Origin: Aphelenchoides besseyi
Lineage: Eukaryota > Nematoda > Chromadorea > Rhabditida > Aphelenchoididae
Assembly: GCA_024699855.1 (NCBI GenBank)
Contig: JAMPIQ010000002.1
Location: 9,610,001 to 9,674,000, forward strand
DNA length: 64,000 nt
Direction of reading: 5' to 3'
Of this stretch, positions 1 to 11,757 are shown piece after piece (the stretch's first letter is position 1; every line of letters begins with the position of its first letter). The notes beneath the pieces were generated by a model. It was not told the origin of the DNA and ran no database searches. It saw only the letters and a list, made by a program, of their open reading frames with translations. A program made the position numbers and the translations under genes.

Positions 1-1479
1 CAGGCGGCAACCGAAGCATTAAGGACCATTAACTCGGAAGGCGTCTATGAAGTGGAAATGGCAAAGGACATTCGCGCACGTCCGAACAAACATCTCGAAC
101 AGGACCCCACCAACTTGTATATTGCAAATCTACCACCTGATTACAGCGAAAATTCGATTCGTCATTTATTGAGTCCTCATGGCATGGTGATTAGTACTCG
201 TGTGTTGCGCAACGCTGATATGACTAGTCGATGTGTTGGGTTTGCGCGAATGGACAGTAAGGAGTCATGTGATCAAATCATTGCGGTTTGTATTAACAAG
301 TTACAGAAGACATTGTTTTATATTTTCAGCAATATAATGGGAAAAAATTGGACGAAAACTGTGATCCATTGGTGGTTAAATTGGCGGACAGTGGAACTCG
401 ACGACCAAAACATTCAACATCGTCCAGTGGTCAGTCGTCCGATCAGGTTAACAATTCGAGATATTGTTTTTACGTTTATTTTTAGTTTCAGACAATGTGC
501 TCTTCGACATGGTCTGGTGCTCAGAATGCTCGATACGCCTATCCAAATACGAACTACAACGATCAGACGGTTTCCTTTTCACCGGTGATGCCAAATGGTA
601 ATGAGTTAATGGGTAACTGATTGCATTAACAGCGATCTTTTAGGTTATTCAGTTTATGATCCCAGTACTTTTCCTCCTACGATTACCGGTGTTCCTAATG
701 TTCCGACCGCAATTCCGATGGCCATGCCCTATTCCAATCTTGTATATCAGACAAATCGTCAAATTTCAATCGGTTCGCCGGGTTCGAATTCCGCGATCAC
801 TAATCAAGTTGTCTATCAACCACAATTCCAACAAGCAGTCGATTATTATGGAAAGCCAATTTACAAGGCTCAGAACTACGCAGCTTCCTCTTATTATCCG
901 TCATATTCTGCTTATGTAAGAGTTTGAAAAGAACCTACTAATCTTTAAATTCATTTACAGCCATCAGAATACATAGCACAACAGCCATACGGTACATTGA
1001 ATTCGGCTGTCTACACTACAAATCCGGCAGTTTCCGAGGATGAATGCGTGAGTTAGCTACTTTTTTATATTAACAGATTCTCATTTATTGTTGGTTTCAA
1101 TTATGTAAAGTGATTTTAGTATACTACTTATCCGGATGGAAGTGTCGCTAATGCGGTTTACATTCAAAGTGCGTATTATCCGATGGTTTCGCAAGAAATG
1201 CAACAAATGGTTGGATCAGATACGATGATACAAAGTCAAATGACCGATGTACCATCAGGATTTGAGGGCGAATCATCAGAGAATTCGGCTGATCAAGTGG
1301 AACAAAGTGGTGACGAAAACACGGAAGTCGAGTCTTCAAATGTGACTGACGATCCTGTGGTGTCCAGTGATCCAATCACTGAGTCAACCGCGGAACCGGC
1401 TGATGCCATTGAGAAGAAGGTTGAGGTTCGATCTGATTCTGAAGATACCCGACTTAATAACTTTTCTACTTCTTCGTAA
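1..1479 (+). CDS. RBMS/Alan shepard/SUP-26-type RNA-binding protein (5' end outside window)
   Basis: Single-stranded RNA-binding protein that probably controls mRNA translation or stability. The window opens inside the gene. The first exon (to 285) carries the end of one RRM, a linker with DPTNLYIANLPP (the RNP2 of the second RRM) and CVGFARMDS (its RNP1), closely matching the RBMS/shep second RRM. Further exons at 330-446, 492-597, 644-915, 961-1047 and 1120-1479 join in frame across GT-AG introns of about 45-70 bases. The C-terminal half is low-complexity and rich in Tyr, Pro, Asn, Gln and Ser, then becomes Ser/Glu/Asp-rich before the stop, as in this family. RRM1 is missing only because of the window edge. 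C. elegans SUP-26 is the likely nematode counterpart; orthology is inferred from the RRM alone. Confidence 0.88.
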
Positions 1480-2045
1480 TTATTCTTGTGTTCTCTATAC
1501 TCTTGCCAAAAATTTACGGAAAAACGGAACCATCAAAACGTTGCCTTATTGCATCCAACCTTTTTTTTGACTAACCTGGTGACTTTTTCAACAAACGAGA
1601 CATAGAGTTCTATTGATTTGAAGTTTTCTTGAAATTTTTATTACCGTTTTCCTAATTCATGTCTCAAAATTATTCGATTAGAACACGCAAATATGATTTT
1701 TCTTGGCCAAGAAAACAATCTTTTTGATGAGTTGATCGACGATCAAAGTTGTTTTAATCGGGTAATCAACTACCGAGGATACTTGGTTTCTATTCTTCAT
1801 TTATTTTGTTTCCAAAACGGGTATCTGATGCCGTTTTTAGACATAACTCACAACGCTCTTAGTAGAATCCCGAGTAATCTTAAATGTATATTATATTGTG
1901 TCTTATAATTCCAGTTGGCCTTAATCGGAATGCGTAAAATTTAGACGGTTAGATTTCGTGTTTCTTTTGTTGTACAGCTTTTCTGCACTTTTCTTTTTTC
2001 CGACTCCAACTAGTTCGTGTTGTCATTTCAAATACAATTGCTGCA

Positions 2046-2053
2046 TGTAAATA
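2046..2053 (+). promoter_or_regulatory. Candidate Pumilio/FBF element in 3' UTR
   Basis: TGTAAATA matches the PUF-protein consensus UGUANAUA. It lies in the presumed 3' UTR of the RNA-binding protein gene, upstream of a canonical poly(A) signal. One 8-mer of this kind can occur by chance. Confidence 0.35.
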
Positions 2054-2293
2054 TTCTCGGAGTCAACATATGCTTTCTGACTTTTTATTAACATACGTGT
2101 GTTTTGTCTCGTACGGTTTGCAGCGTCTATCAGGGTTCAGAAGAATTCTTTGTGGTAACAATCGTTTTGTAATCATACGCTATGTGCTTTGCCGGTTTTC
2201 TAGGCGTCGGCTGAATACGTTACTAGTCGTAGAACATTCACTTGCTACTTTTCTCTAATTTCTTTTTAACGAAGTAGTTGTTTTTGCATTTTG

Positions 2294-2299
2294 AATAAA
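2294..2299 (+). terminator. Poly(A) signal AATAAA for the RBMS-type gene
   Basis: AATAAA on the plus strand about 815 bases after the stop and about 110 bases before the convergent PAN3 stop codon. The 1480-2293 stretch has no convincing ORF and is most likely 3' UTR. Confidence 0.55.
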
Positions 2300-2411
2300 T
2301 TTTTTAAGATCAATTTGTACATGTTTTCATTCAAATCCATCAAAGTTACCCCAATCGAACACGTTCATTTGTTTTACGAGAAAAATCAACAAGAAATGAA
2401 GGGCTCCAATT

Positions 2412-4864
2412 TTACTGATTGGCTGAAGGACCGGGCAAATCTGAAGCATAAGGTAAGTTGTACACACTGCTGTTTATGTGTGCTGCGGCTTCATCAGCAA
2501 TTTTCAAATCGGGAGAAATTTCAGAGTCCATTTCCTTACGCAAGTAAGCGAAAGAGGTTTCCAGATAGTTTCGTAAGTCCTTGTAGGTAACCAAAAGAAC
2601 ATTTTCGTTGTCTCGCGATGCCAATTGAATTGTCTCATTTACACCGCTATCAAGCTGCAATTAGTATAAACAAAGAGACTGAAACGCTCGGATGTTACTT
2701 TGTTTAAGTTCAAAACGATGTGCGCCAAATCCAATACTGGTCGACCATAAGCATCAACTTGATGAAAAACGTAGTCTCGAAACAATTTCAACATGTATCG
2801 TTCACTCGTATCTGACCAATAAGGTTCTTTGGGCCTGTAACAATTAACTGTTTAATTGAATGAAAATTCAAGTTTACAAGTTTCGATCGCAGACCGTTGA
2901 GATCATTCCCAATAAGCGAAACAATCGACCGTTTTGAAGCTCCTAAAACATAATTCTCTAATTAATAACTCTCAACACTACTACTTATTTTACACAAATC
3001 GTTTTCCAGCATGTCCACACGTATTTGTAGTGATTCCATGTGTGAGTAAAATCGTGCACCAATCATTGGCATAATTTCGTTTATCGATGTTACACGACCT
3101 CCATTGTGTGCAGCTGCATGACTTAAGACTCTGAAATCAGTTAAATGAAAGGGTTCCATATCTAAATTCCGTAAACTAACTTAACGACATTTCGCAAATC
3201 GGGCGAATAATGAGCATCGATGGATTGCGGATTGCCACCACGATCTTGAGATACGGGATGCAATGTTCCGCTCAGCAACGTCATTAGAATAGCGCCAAAC
3301 ATCCGAAGATCCTCCATCTGCAATGAATCGTATATTGAAAACCAATTGATTTTGATGACCTGTAAAGCAATCAAATTTGAAGACGGTTCGGCAGTCAGTA
3401 CTTCTGTTATTCCAACTCCGCTGACCATAAATCTATACTTAGTGAATTAAAAAACTTGAGTTAATTCGTAAGCAAATATTGTCTAGGAAACACAATACTT
3501 ACCGTCCAGAAGTGTTAACTATAATTCGGTTCAAATCCAGACATCGCACAGCCATCGAAGCGGCGTGAACAGTGCGAATTGCACACGAGATTTGGATGAT
3601 GAAATTCCAGACTAATTGCTCATTAATACCCGGCACTCCATTGCCCATGTATTTCGATTTGATAGTTCCGTTCGTGTGAAAGAAATGTTTGAGAATCGAT
3701 TCTGCCAGTGGTTGAAAATCATATACAAAAAGGGCAGCTAAACACGAGGGTTTTTAGAATTCAAAGCAAAGGACTTACATGTGTCGTTAAAGGATCCAGT
3801 TAAAAGAACATCGTGTATTCTAACGACATTTGAGTGACTTATACGACGCCAATTCTCAATTTGAGCTGCGGCAAAAGCGCCAATTAAACGAACATCTAGA
3901 ACGAAGCCATTATTTGACCGTACAACTCAACTCACTTGTAATTCGATGAACGGCGTAAGTCAATCCATCAATCGTACTGACTGCCTTGTACAAATGTTCA
4001 ACATGATTTCCAGTTCGCATTGATGGATTTCTTCCAATTGGCTTCAAATGTCGAAAGTGTTCGATGTTATCGGGCAAGTCCAAACCATCAGTCGGATAGC
4101 ATTGCTGAGCCATTTGTCGTTGTAACAATCGCTAATTGCAGAAAGCATAATTCTATTCAACTCTACTTGCTCACCGTTCGTAAATCGGGCTCTGCAAAAA
4201 ACGTGGTATTACTCGAAAGTGCCCATCGCTGTTTTAACGTGTCTTCATTCGTAACTTGTAAACCCAAAAGTGGAATATTTTGCTAGAAATAAAAGCATGT
4301 TTGTTTTAAAACTCATAACTAACGTTAATGGCGATCAATTCCTCATGTTTACTAATTGGCCGAGTACCATCCTGATCTGGAGAGTTTGATGATATACGAA
4401 GGTATGAGCCAGGAAGATTCGAATTCACATATCCTCCCATGTGAACTCCTTGATTGTAATCACTAGAGTACGTCTGACTACAATGTTCTAAAAACCTTTT
4501 TAGATTTGTTCGAAAATAATAAGCAAACCATCAGCAAGATAACCGTTCATTGCGCCCGAAACGTTGTAACGTTGCTAAAATCAGTAAATTACATACATGA
4601 AACAAATTTACTAGTTAAATTATGTAACCAGTGTTGTCTTCAGAACGAACCTGTTCGGTATAGTCGTGTTGCATTGAAGTTGTAGGGGGATTATCGGTAT
4701 TTGCTAAAATGCTATACGTACAAAGTTGTGTTAAGAGGTCATACCTCTTCCATTAAGATATTGGTATAGCCGAGAACCACTAGGAGCTTCTGAAACACGA
4801 CTGTTTTGAATCCCTAAGGCCTGTGAAATTTACGTGGAACACGGCCGTTGCCGAAAGTTGCCAT
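2412..4864 (-). CDS. pan3: PAN3, regulatory subunit of the PAN2-PAN3 poly(A) deadenylase
   Basis: Pseudokinase adaptor that recruits the PAN2 nuclease for cytoplasmic poly(A) shortening. Family signatures read in order on the minus strand: SNSPDQDGTRPISKHEEL in the N-terminal region, YKAVSTIDGLTYAVHRI in the pseudokinase N-lobe, INEIMPMIGARFYSHM near the end of the pseudokinase, and a C-terminal knob with DNENVLLVTYKDL. The last exon runs through to a TAA at 2412-2414 and extends about 30 residues past the usual family end. At least eight short introns interrupt the gene. The 5' end is not resolved: an ATG at 4862-4864 opens MATFGNGRVP, but its frame does not run into the next exon, which follows an acceptor (TTTCACAG) about 45 bases downstream. 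The true start may lie further upstream or use a leader exon. SIRT6 is 305 bases upstream on the same strand. Confidence 0.9.
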
Positions 4865-5168
4865 TCTTCCTTCGAATTGTTACTTTTTCGTATTCAAACT
4901 TGCTACGAAACTTGAAAATCTAGGCAAAATAGGCACGTGTTCGAAAGGTTACTTAGATAGTGGTGCCTTTGACTGCCGCTTTTGGCCACGAGTATGTTAA
5001 TCGAACTTTTGCTGGCGCTTAACGTCCTGCCAAAAACCACGTGAGCAGAACGCCACGGCGACAGTGCGCGAAGTGAAGAATCGTGGTTGGACAGTAGTGT
5101 CCGGCTTTTAAGGTTCTTATTAGCGTGGAAAAAACTTTTATTGAACAAATTATGTGGTACAAACGTAA

Positions 5169-6310
5169 TTAGACCTGTTGTTTCCGTTTTCTCGACGAAA
5201 AGATGTACGGTTGACAATTGGATTTCCACTGTACATTTAATTGTATATGTTCGTTAAGCAAGCAGTCAGTGAGTTTCAATTCTTCGGCTATTATGCGCAT
5301 AACATCGTCTACCTTGCCGTGTATAGCAAGATCAGCTTTCTTTTCCTAGAATATTCGTTACTTGTGAGTTCATTCATTATTTCACGTACATGTTTTGTTT
5401 GTTGTAAATTAATGGTAACGAACTTGCCGCCATTGCGTTTTGCAAGTAACGGCATCTTAGCGACGGGTTCGATTTGCAACGAGGTGCCAAGACAGAGAGA
5501 CAAATCAGATGCTGATGCAAACTTATAACAGGTAGTTAACTCGGGTTCTGGCAATTCATCTTCCCAATCCAGAAGAAAGTCGCACAGCTTTCCACGACAA
5601 GTTCGCTCTGTTGCCGAACGTTCGCAATTTCGACCTGTGGGTCTACGGCCAACACTCAAGAGTGGAGTGTCCCGAAAGTTTTGTCTAAATAAGTCGATAG
5701 AAATGCGACAATCAACTAAACAAACCGTTGACAACGATCGCAACGCTCAACAAAGACGTTGCCATGAACTTCGGCTAATCGGTCTATCGGAAACCCGAAA
5801 CGAGAATGTAGTCCATCGACATTTTGTGTCAACAAAAACTTTACTAAAGCCACGTATCTTTAATCGTTTGTTATATTTCTTAATAACTGAATCCTTTTTG
5901 TTCCATTTCAACGAGAACTCGATGTGTAAACGTTGGGATCGCGTTTTCAAACTGCAATTCCTCAGTTTCGACATTCTTCGCTTGAGAGTTATTTTTCGTT
6001 TGGTTTTCACGAGTCCAAATACCATTTGGACCTCGAAAATCGGGAATACCAGCTGCCGTACTGTAAATTAATGTTTTTGATACGCTTTGTAATATCTTAA
6101 TTTACCTTATACCAGCACCTGTAAAAACCATACAACATTTAGCTGATTTTATCCACTCGGCTAACAACTTTGCTTTTGCACGCAATTCCTCTGCTGTATC
6201 CGTTAACTGAAAAACTGAACTTCTGGAACTTTAGCAACCTTTACCTCAGCTGCGCCGAGAACTCCTTTTCGTTCATACGGTGACAACAAGTTAGCGTACT
6301 GATGAGACAT
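5169..6310 (-). CDS. SIRT6-type NAD-dependent protein deacylase
   Basis: Class IV sirtuin, expected in the nucleus, acting on histone lysines with NAD. It starts [16 protein letters not shown], aligning with the SIRT6 N-terminus (MSVNYAAGLSPYADKG). The Rossmann motif [28 protein letters not shown], the catalytic-His motif EVHGNVF, and GTSLQIEP are all present. Four zinc-ligand cysteines can be placed: RCDRC, then NC and TCRGKL. Exon joins restore conserved blocks, for example MEQKGF to IKFLLTQN across a ~43-base intron near 5850-5890, and QQTKH to [16 protein letters not shown] across an intron near 5345-5390. The stop is TAA at 5169-5171. The C-terminal extension is short and basic, much shorter than in vertebrate SIRT6. 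C. elegans SIR-2.4 is the likely counterpart. Confidence 0.9.
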
Positions 6311-6621
6311 TACAACAAGACTACCGTATCGATTCACCACAAGCTCAAGTTAAAAATGCAGAAGTAATGAATGGATTGTTCATAGACCTGATGCTAAGCT
6401 AACGACTAACGTTCAATTTCTTTATTCCTCTATACTTTGAACCCCGATATTATTGTGCTCAATAGTTTGAAGTAGACAGAAATGCACGGGTAAACAAGTC
6501 GAAATTTATTTTAAAAAACAACAAAAACTCAACAAATCAATTCAAACCGAAAGAGATGATAAGACGCTTCGAAATCGTTGTTTCAATAGAAACACGGGAC
6601 AATTCGCCATGGAATTTTGAA

Positions 6622-8652
6622 CTAATCGCCGCAAACTTGTTGTAATTCTAAAACATAGATTCAATTAAAGAGCGCATTTATACCCTTGAGTTTGTGGATC
6701 TTTGTCGAATTGTGGTGGACCCATAGCTCGTATTCTTTCAAGCAAAAGTAACGACCAATGAAAACGAAAAACTCGTTGGATTAATGGCATTTTCGTGTCG
6801 TTTGCGATGGTTAATTCGCTTATCATATTGTTCAGCACTTGTGAATCTCGATATCGAAAGTAGCTTATGGGCAGCGGTTGTGAAATCGATGAGAATACTC
6901 CCTCGAAAATGACGTCTAAAACAGAAATAACCGATGAAAATGAAAAATTTCACATACTCCATGTTTGATGGAAGTCAAATCGCTTTTGTTGTAGCAGTTG
7001 ATTGTAAGCTTGACGGAAATCAACAACTAAATGTTCCACTTTGAAAATTTCAGGACCAATCACACTTACAGCTCATAGAACCGATAAACACATCGCTAAG
7101 AACACTGTCGCAGTATGGAGCCAAAGTTGGTGTTTCTAAAAGTGATGAAGTGTACCGAGCAAATCCAAAACAACGTACTTGCAACGAGTAAACAAAATTT
7201 CGCCATTACATCGTTCACTGGAAGATTGAAGCGTTTGCATAAAATGTCCAATGCAGTCGAAATCGCGTAAGCTCGAAATTCTCGAGGATTCGGCAAAAAA
7301 CACGACCAAAACTAAAAACCGTTCTTATAAGACCCAAGTAGTTCTAACTTACAAAACTGCATAATGATTCCATTTCATCAGAATTTAAATCGAAACGCGT
7401 TCTATTCAACTGACTAGCACATTGATCAATAACTTTCTTCGAGTGTGTGATCAACAAAAGCGAAATCAATCTTCTGAGTTGCACTCTATCGTCAGTTTTA
7501 GCTGCTTCTATGGTGAATTTCTGAAGACAACAATTAGAGCAATCACAGTGTACAAGCAAACCTCAACCAATCCGTAGAATTGTCGAATAGAACGACGAGG
7601 CATTGGCGCAGTGCATAATTCGTCGGCGGAATCAGAGGAATCAACAGCAAATGCTCGTATCGCATCGGACATCGTTATAACATGAAGTGACAGAGATTGA
7701 GGATTCATCAAAGCATTGTCAACACACTCAACAAGTCGACTGAAATAATTTATAACCAACTCATCATTGACTAATGAATTTATGTTTTCCGCCTCGTCGT
7801 CTTCAAACAAGATCTTCAAAAGAAACCATAGAAGGTGGCAAACTTTCCTTACATTTTCTTTGTCATTATAACTGATGAAGCCCAAGTTTTCGTTGACATA
7901 AACTTTCAGATGGTCCACACAAAATTGTTTGTTTAATTCATTTACTGGGAGAGCAAGTAAAGAGAGACGTTCAAATTCGGCCAATAGATTGGTTTTCATT
8001 TTGCCTCCAAAAGCGTTAATCGATGTGCACCAGTGAGTGTGAACGAAATGTTCGCTAAAAGTCTAGGAGATGACTACAACGATAACGGCAAATGGCGACT
8101 TACTTGGATTGAACGAAAACTTCGCAAATCAAAGTTGATAAGAGATTCAGTTGAATTGCTCGTTCAATGACACCGGAGCAACAAGAAAAGACAACAGAAG
8201 CTATACTTTGCGATGTAAGAATCCCACGATTAATCCAGCGAATTGTTTTCAGAATTTCAGTTTCTGTGGTGATCTGAAACTCGTTCGATCGCTTTTCTTC
8301 TTCCAGACTCACGGAATTCGGTGCTCGATGAAGCAAAATGGGAAAAAGCAAATAAGCTGATTTGAAGTATTCTGAACAATCACTTATAAAGTAGTGGATG
8401 TACTAGAAGTTGAAGAACGTTAAAAAACAAAACTTTCTGAGCAACCTCGTTAAGTAGATCGACATCTACTCCGAAGAGTCTTATGAAGTCTTTGGCAAGA
8501 TATCGCACATGTCGAGAGTTTGCGTAGCCAAATGCATGCAAATAAAGAAGAGCGTTCAAACAACTTCGTGAATCGACAATTCCAAATTGTGTTGCAACAT
8601 GACTTTCAATTTGATATTTCTGCAGCAATCGTTCAACGGAATCCAACGACAT
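6622..8652 (-). CDS. Unrecognised multi-exon protein, mostly alpha-helical
   Basis: I do not recognise this family. From ATG 8652 the first exon begins MSLDSVERLLQKYQIES and is dense in amphipathic helix-forming residues. Later blocks (around 8130-8280, 7510-8040, 7350-7500, 7160-7300 and 6620-7060) read the same way, in the manner of a HEAT/ARM-like or other helical scaffold. Introns are short: GTAAGT at about 8098, one joining KFCLLVA to KTPTLAPYC near 7130-7175, and one joining HQTW to NVIFEGVF near 6920. The stop is TAG at 6622-6624 after a final short exon. The exact donor of exon 1 near 8400 is uncertain. There is no signal peptide and no clear membrane segment. Spliced length is roughly 550-600 residues. 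Consistent in-frame joins make it a real gene; function is unknown. Confidence 0.6.
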
Positions 8653-9262
8653 TTCCTAAAAATTGCAGGCTATTTAAGAAAAGAAACGACTTAACTGTCA
8701 CGACTCCAGGTAACGAATTTGATTAAGACTAGAAGTGAGGCGACGACTCCGAGTAAAATAAGAGATACGATTGCGTTTATTCGGGTGTAAAGTGAAACTC
8801 AAGTACAATTCGAGTTAAAATGTGAAAAAGGGCCGAGGGTTAAGAGGGTAAACAACTTGGATGACAATCGAATGTCCCGGATGAGCACGAAAATAATCAA
8901 TGAGTCAAAATGGAGCGAATGCAACAACGAATTGATCGGGTCCAATAAAATTAATGAGTGATTTAATCGATTTCCACGAGCAGATTTGCTCGGTTGATTT
9001 TTGGCTTTTGTTGGCTTCAGATCACACGATCAAAAGAGTCAGCAAAATTAATTAATCTCGCGCTTTAGTCGCACATTCAGGGCGGAAAGAATTGATAACT
9101 ACTGCATGCTTTCGAGTCGTTTGTCTCGAAAAGAATGAGTGAGAATGCATGAAAACACCAAGTCGATCTCACAAGGAGAGGTCCTGAGTGATTCCCGCCA
9201 ATTTTGGCTGAATTATATATCAATCTACGCGCAATTTTACGCTGATTTCGAATATCATGCTT
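8653..9262 (-). other. Intergenic stretch, no gene seen
   Basis: AT-rich with short random ORFs on both strands. It holds the presumed promoter or leader of the minus-strand helical protein gene at its left end and ends at the foldback element. Confidence 0.5.
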
Positions 9263-9937
9263 ATTTTTGCCCAATCGCAGAATTGGCCGAGTTATTGGCC
9301 AAAAACACTAATATTGTCAAAATCGTAGTAACGATTATGCTGATTATCGTAGTGAAGTCCGTTTATTCTTATCCCACTTCATTATGAAGATACTGGCCGT
9401 TTTACTTAGCCAAATTCATTTCGAGTTATAGTCCGCTAATCTTCCCTTGGAAGTGTGAGCTGCAATAGTCGAGTGAGTAAGTGATGGGCTTGCAAACTCT
9501 TTTGGAGGTTGCAGGTTCAATTCTCTCTATTGTTGAATGCATTTTGCTGTCTTGTATCCACAAAGCAAAAAGAAAAAAGTGAATAGTACATGACTACAAG
9601 AGATTTAAATAGATTTTTTTCTTACTTATGGGACTCGTCTGGTAGAACGCAACACTTGAAAGTGACGATCGAAGGAACCGAACTCCCAATATCCGAAAGA
9701 ATTTGCAAGCCCATCACTTACTCACTCGACTATTGGAGCTCACACTTTCAAGGGAAGACCAGCGGAGCATAATCCGGAATAGATTTTGGCCAAATAAAAC
9801 AGCCAATATCTCCATAACGAAGTAAGATCAAAATAAACGGACTTCAACGCGATAATCAGCATAATCGTTACTACGATTTTGACAATATTAGTGTTTTTGG
9901 CCAATAACTCGGTCAATTCTGCGACTGGGCAAAAATG
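9263..9937. mobile_element. Foldback/MITE-like element with ~245-bp inverted arms
   Basis: The left arm (about 9263-9508) and right arm (about 9695-9937) are imperfect inverted copies. The outer ends read TTTTTGCCCAATCGCAG on the left and, reverse-complemented, TTTTTGCCCAGTCGCAG on the right. The inner ends share GTGATGGGCTTGCAAA. Many substitutions and small indels separate the arms, so the element is not young. The unpaired centre is about 185 bases. No transposase is encoded. I could not fix a target-site duplication with confidence. Confidence 0.8.
9460..9535 (+). repeat. tRNA-like sequence inside the foldback element
   Basis: An A-box-like stretch (TAGTCGAGTGAGTAAG, from 9467), an anticodon-loop-like CTTGCAA (9489-9495) and a B-box-like GGTTCAATTC (from 9514) occur in tRNA order and spacing. 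The acceptor stem does not close, so this is a tRNA-derived remnant or SINE head, not a working tRNA gene. The A-box half lies in the left inverted arm and is therefore present again, inverted, in the right arm. Confidence 0.4.
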
Positions 9938-10101
9938 ATTTATACAGTAATGCTCAGCTCATCGAGACGCGTTGATTGATACCAACGACGTCAAATTACA
10001 GCGGGGACCGATGACAAGCACTCCTTGTCAGTTCGCTCGTTACCGACTTTTTTTGTCGACTTCTCATGTGTTTCTAAGCGTGACTTTTGATTTACACTTC
10101 A

Positions 10102-10432
10102 ATGGGCCAAAGCTACAGGAAGAATAGAAAGCTCCGCCAAGCAGGTGGAAGACGGGCGAACTCTCTAGAGCCACCAAATCAAAAAGAAGTCAAGCTTCAA
10201 CCACGATGCTGTTCTACTCTTCAAAGCTCTGACCGGTAAGTGATTTTTGCTTTACAATTCGCTTACTTATTTTTTACATTTTCAGACGAGACGATCAACC
10301 AGGTCTAAGCAATCAACAAGACCGAGAATGTCAAGGTCAGGAGAAGGTAAGCCAATCTTGAAGTATTCCTGAATTAGTTCATTTTAGGAGAGAATCCCGC
10401 TGGACCAGCAACGCTTGATCAACAAGATGTAG
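10102..10432 (+). CDS. Possible small basic spliced protein of 79 residues
   Basis: Three exons (10102-10235, 10286-10346, 10388-10432) join in frame through two good GT-AG introns (GTAAGT...TTTTCAG and GTAAGC...TTTTAG) to give a 79-residue hydrophilic protein starting MGQSYRKNRKLRQAGG, rich in Arg, Gln and Lys. I recognise no family. It lies between two mobile elements, so it could belong to a transposon or be chance. An Arg/Gln-rich stretch follows directly at 10450-10515 and might be a further exon. Confidence 0.3.
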
Positions 10433-10606
10433 AGGGTTAGCACTTGCAAGCGCGAATTCGAGGAATAGATCACGAACTAGGGCTATTGCGACAGCAGTTG
10501 GAAAACTCTCGACAACAATATGTTATTTTCTTGATTTTGTGTTCAATGTGGGCAAATTTGAGAGAGAAAAGGGTTTTAACTAGGATTCAAAAAGAATTCT
10601 ACAGTT

Positions 10607-11548
10607 ACACTGGTGGACAAAAGTTTTCACCACCCACTTTTCTCGGAGATTACTGGTTCAATTCGTTTCAAATTTTTACCCTGGTTTTATTAGATTATTA
10701 ACCTTTAATTAACAAAAAACAACTGGTCTTGCGAAGTCCAACTGAAGCTGCAATCAAAAATCGATTTTGAGGCGGTCAAAAGTATTCGCCACTCACTTTC
10801 AACATCGAATTTCTCCTCCTTTTGCGGCCTTTAGTTTGATCAAACGATTGGCAATTGCTGATTAGAGTCCCTTGATTGTGTCCGCCGAAAATCGGCTTGC
10901 ACATTCGACGCTCTCTTCAGTCAACGAGATTGAATTCGTGAACTGTCCAGCGGCGTAGACAAGGTCCGATAGCAGATGCCACACATTTTCGATGATCGAA
11001 AAATCGGGTGAGCATGCAAGCCACTTGGCGGTAGAGATTTTCTGACGCTTCAAAAAGTCCATTACAATCTTCGCTTTGTGGATGCTGCAGTTGTCTTGTT
11101 GCGACGTCCACGAACGTCGTCCCATTTGGCGATTGCACCACGTGATGTAGACGCCTTTCAAATCTTTCACATACTGCGCAGACTTGTAAGGGCCGTCTAT
11201 AATCTAAAAATTATAGCAAAAAGTGAGCAATTTGGTTTTGAGATTGGTTGCACATACCTTAATCAAAAATTCGCCATTCGCACAGATCGTGCCGAACACC
11301 ATGACACTTCCACCTCCTTGTTGCCGTTTGATTCGTTGCAGACGAGTGTTCCCAATGCCCCAGGAACCCATACTGTCAAGACCACCGTATGAAAACGTAG
11401 ATTCTTTAGCCATCGATTGTCGATGCGTCTTGTCAGATGTCTCGCCCCACAAACATTTGCACTTTAATGCCTCGTTGCTTGCGTCTTTGAACTTTGTACG
11501 CGCTCGAATGTCCGCAGTTAATATGTGGTCTCGCAGACTGATGCCCAA
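10607..11548 (-). mobile_element. Truncated Tc1-like DNA transposon
   Basis: The left end at about 10608 has a Tc1-type terminal sequence (ACACTGGTGGACAAAAG), and a related subterminal copy (GGTCAAAAGTATTCGCC) lies at about 10776. Inside is a minus-strand transposase. No matching right-hand terminal repeat exists beyond 11548, where the similarity stops and unrelated sequence begins, so one end is lost. Confidence 0.75.
10862..11548 (-). pseudogene. Tc1/mariner-family transposase, 5'-truncated, catalytic Asp missing
   Basis: Two reading blocks (11204-11548 and 10862-11203) join across a 55-base GT-AG intron whose removal places KRQQGGGSVMVFGTI and DGPYKSAQYVKDL in one frame. The second and third catalytic acidic residues are QQDNCSIHKA and SPDFSIIENVW, with 34 residues between D and E (DD34E type). 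Where the first catalytic Asp should sit (family SDE), the sequence reads AKESTFSYGG, so that Asp is replaced. The N-terminal DNA-binding domain is absent. The enzyme is therefore dead. It ends at a stop at 10862-10864, in phase with the family's C-terminus. Confidence 0.75.
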
Positions 11549-11757
11549 GAAATCCTACAGTTTATGTATACGAATTTCATTTTTAAGATCTATTGGCCGG
11601 AATTCGTTTGCATGTTCGTGGGAGGTCTTGTAACAACAGCTACTCTCATTTCTCAAGCCGCATCGCTACTTGGTCCGCCATTTGAAAATCCGCGCCGTAA
11701 CATACTTATTCACATGTTTATTCAATTTGTTCTGACTATATCTTTCACGTTTTGTTA

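Noticed and set aside
4903..5229. Minus-strand 108-codon frame between PAN3 and SIRT6
   Set aside because: It overlaps the SIRT6 C-terminal exon in another frame and its translation has no motif; it is probably a shadow and PAN3 leader sequence.
5747..6025. Minus-strand 92-codon basic frame within the sirtuin locus
   Set aside because: It is an off-frame reading of the sirtuin exons; the correct frame restores all conserved sirtuin motifs.
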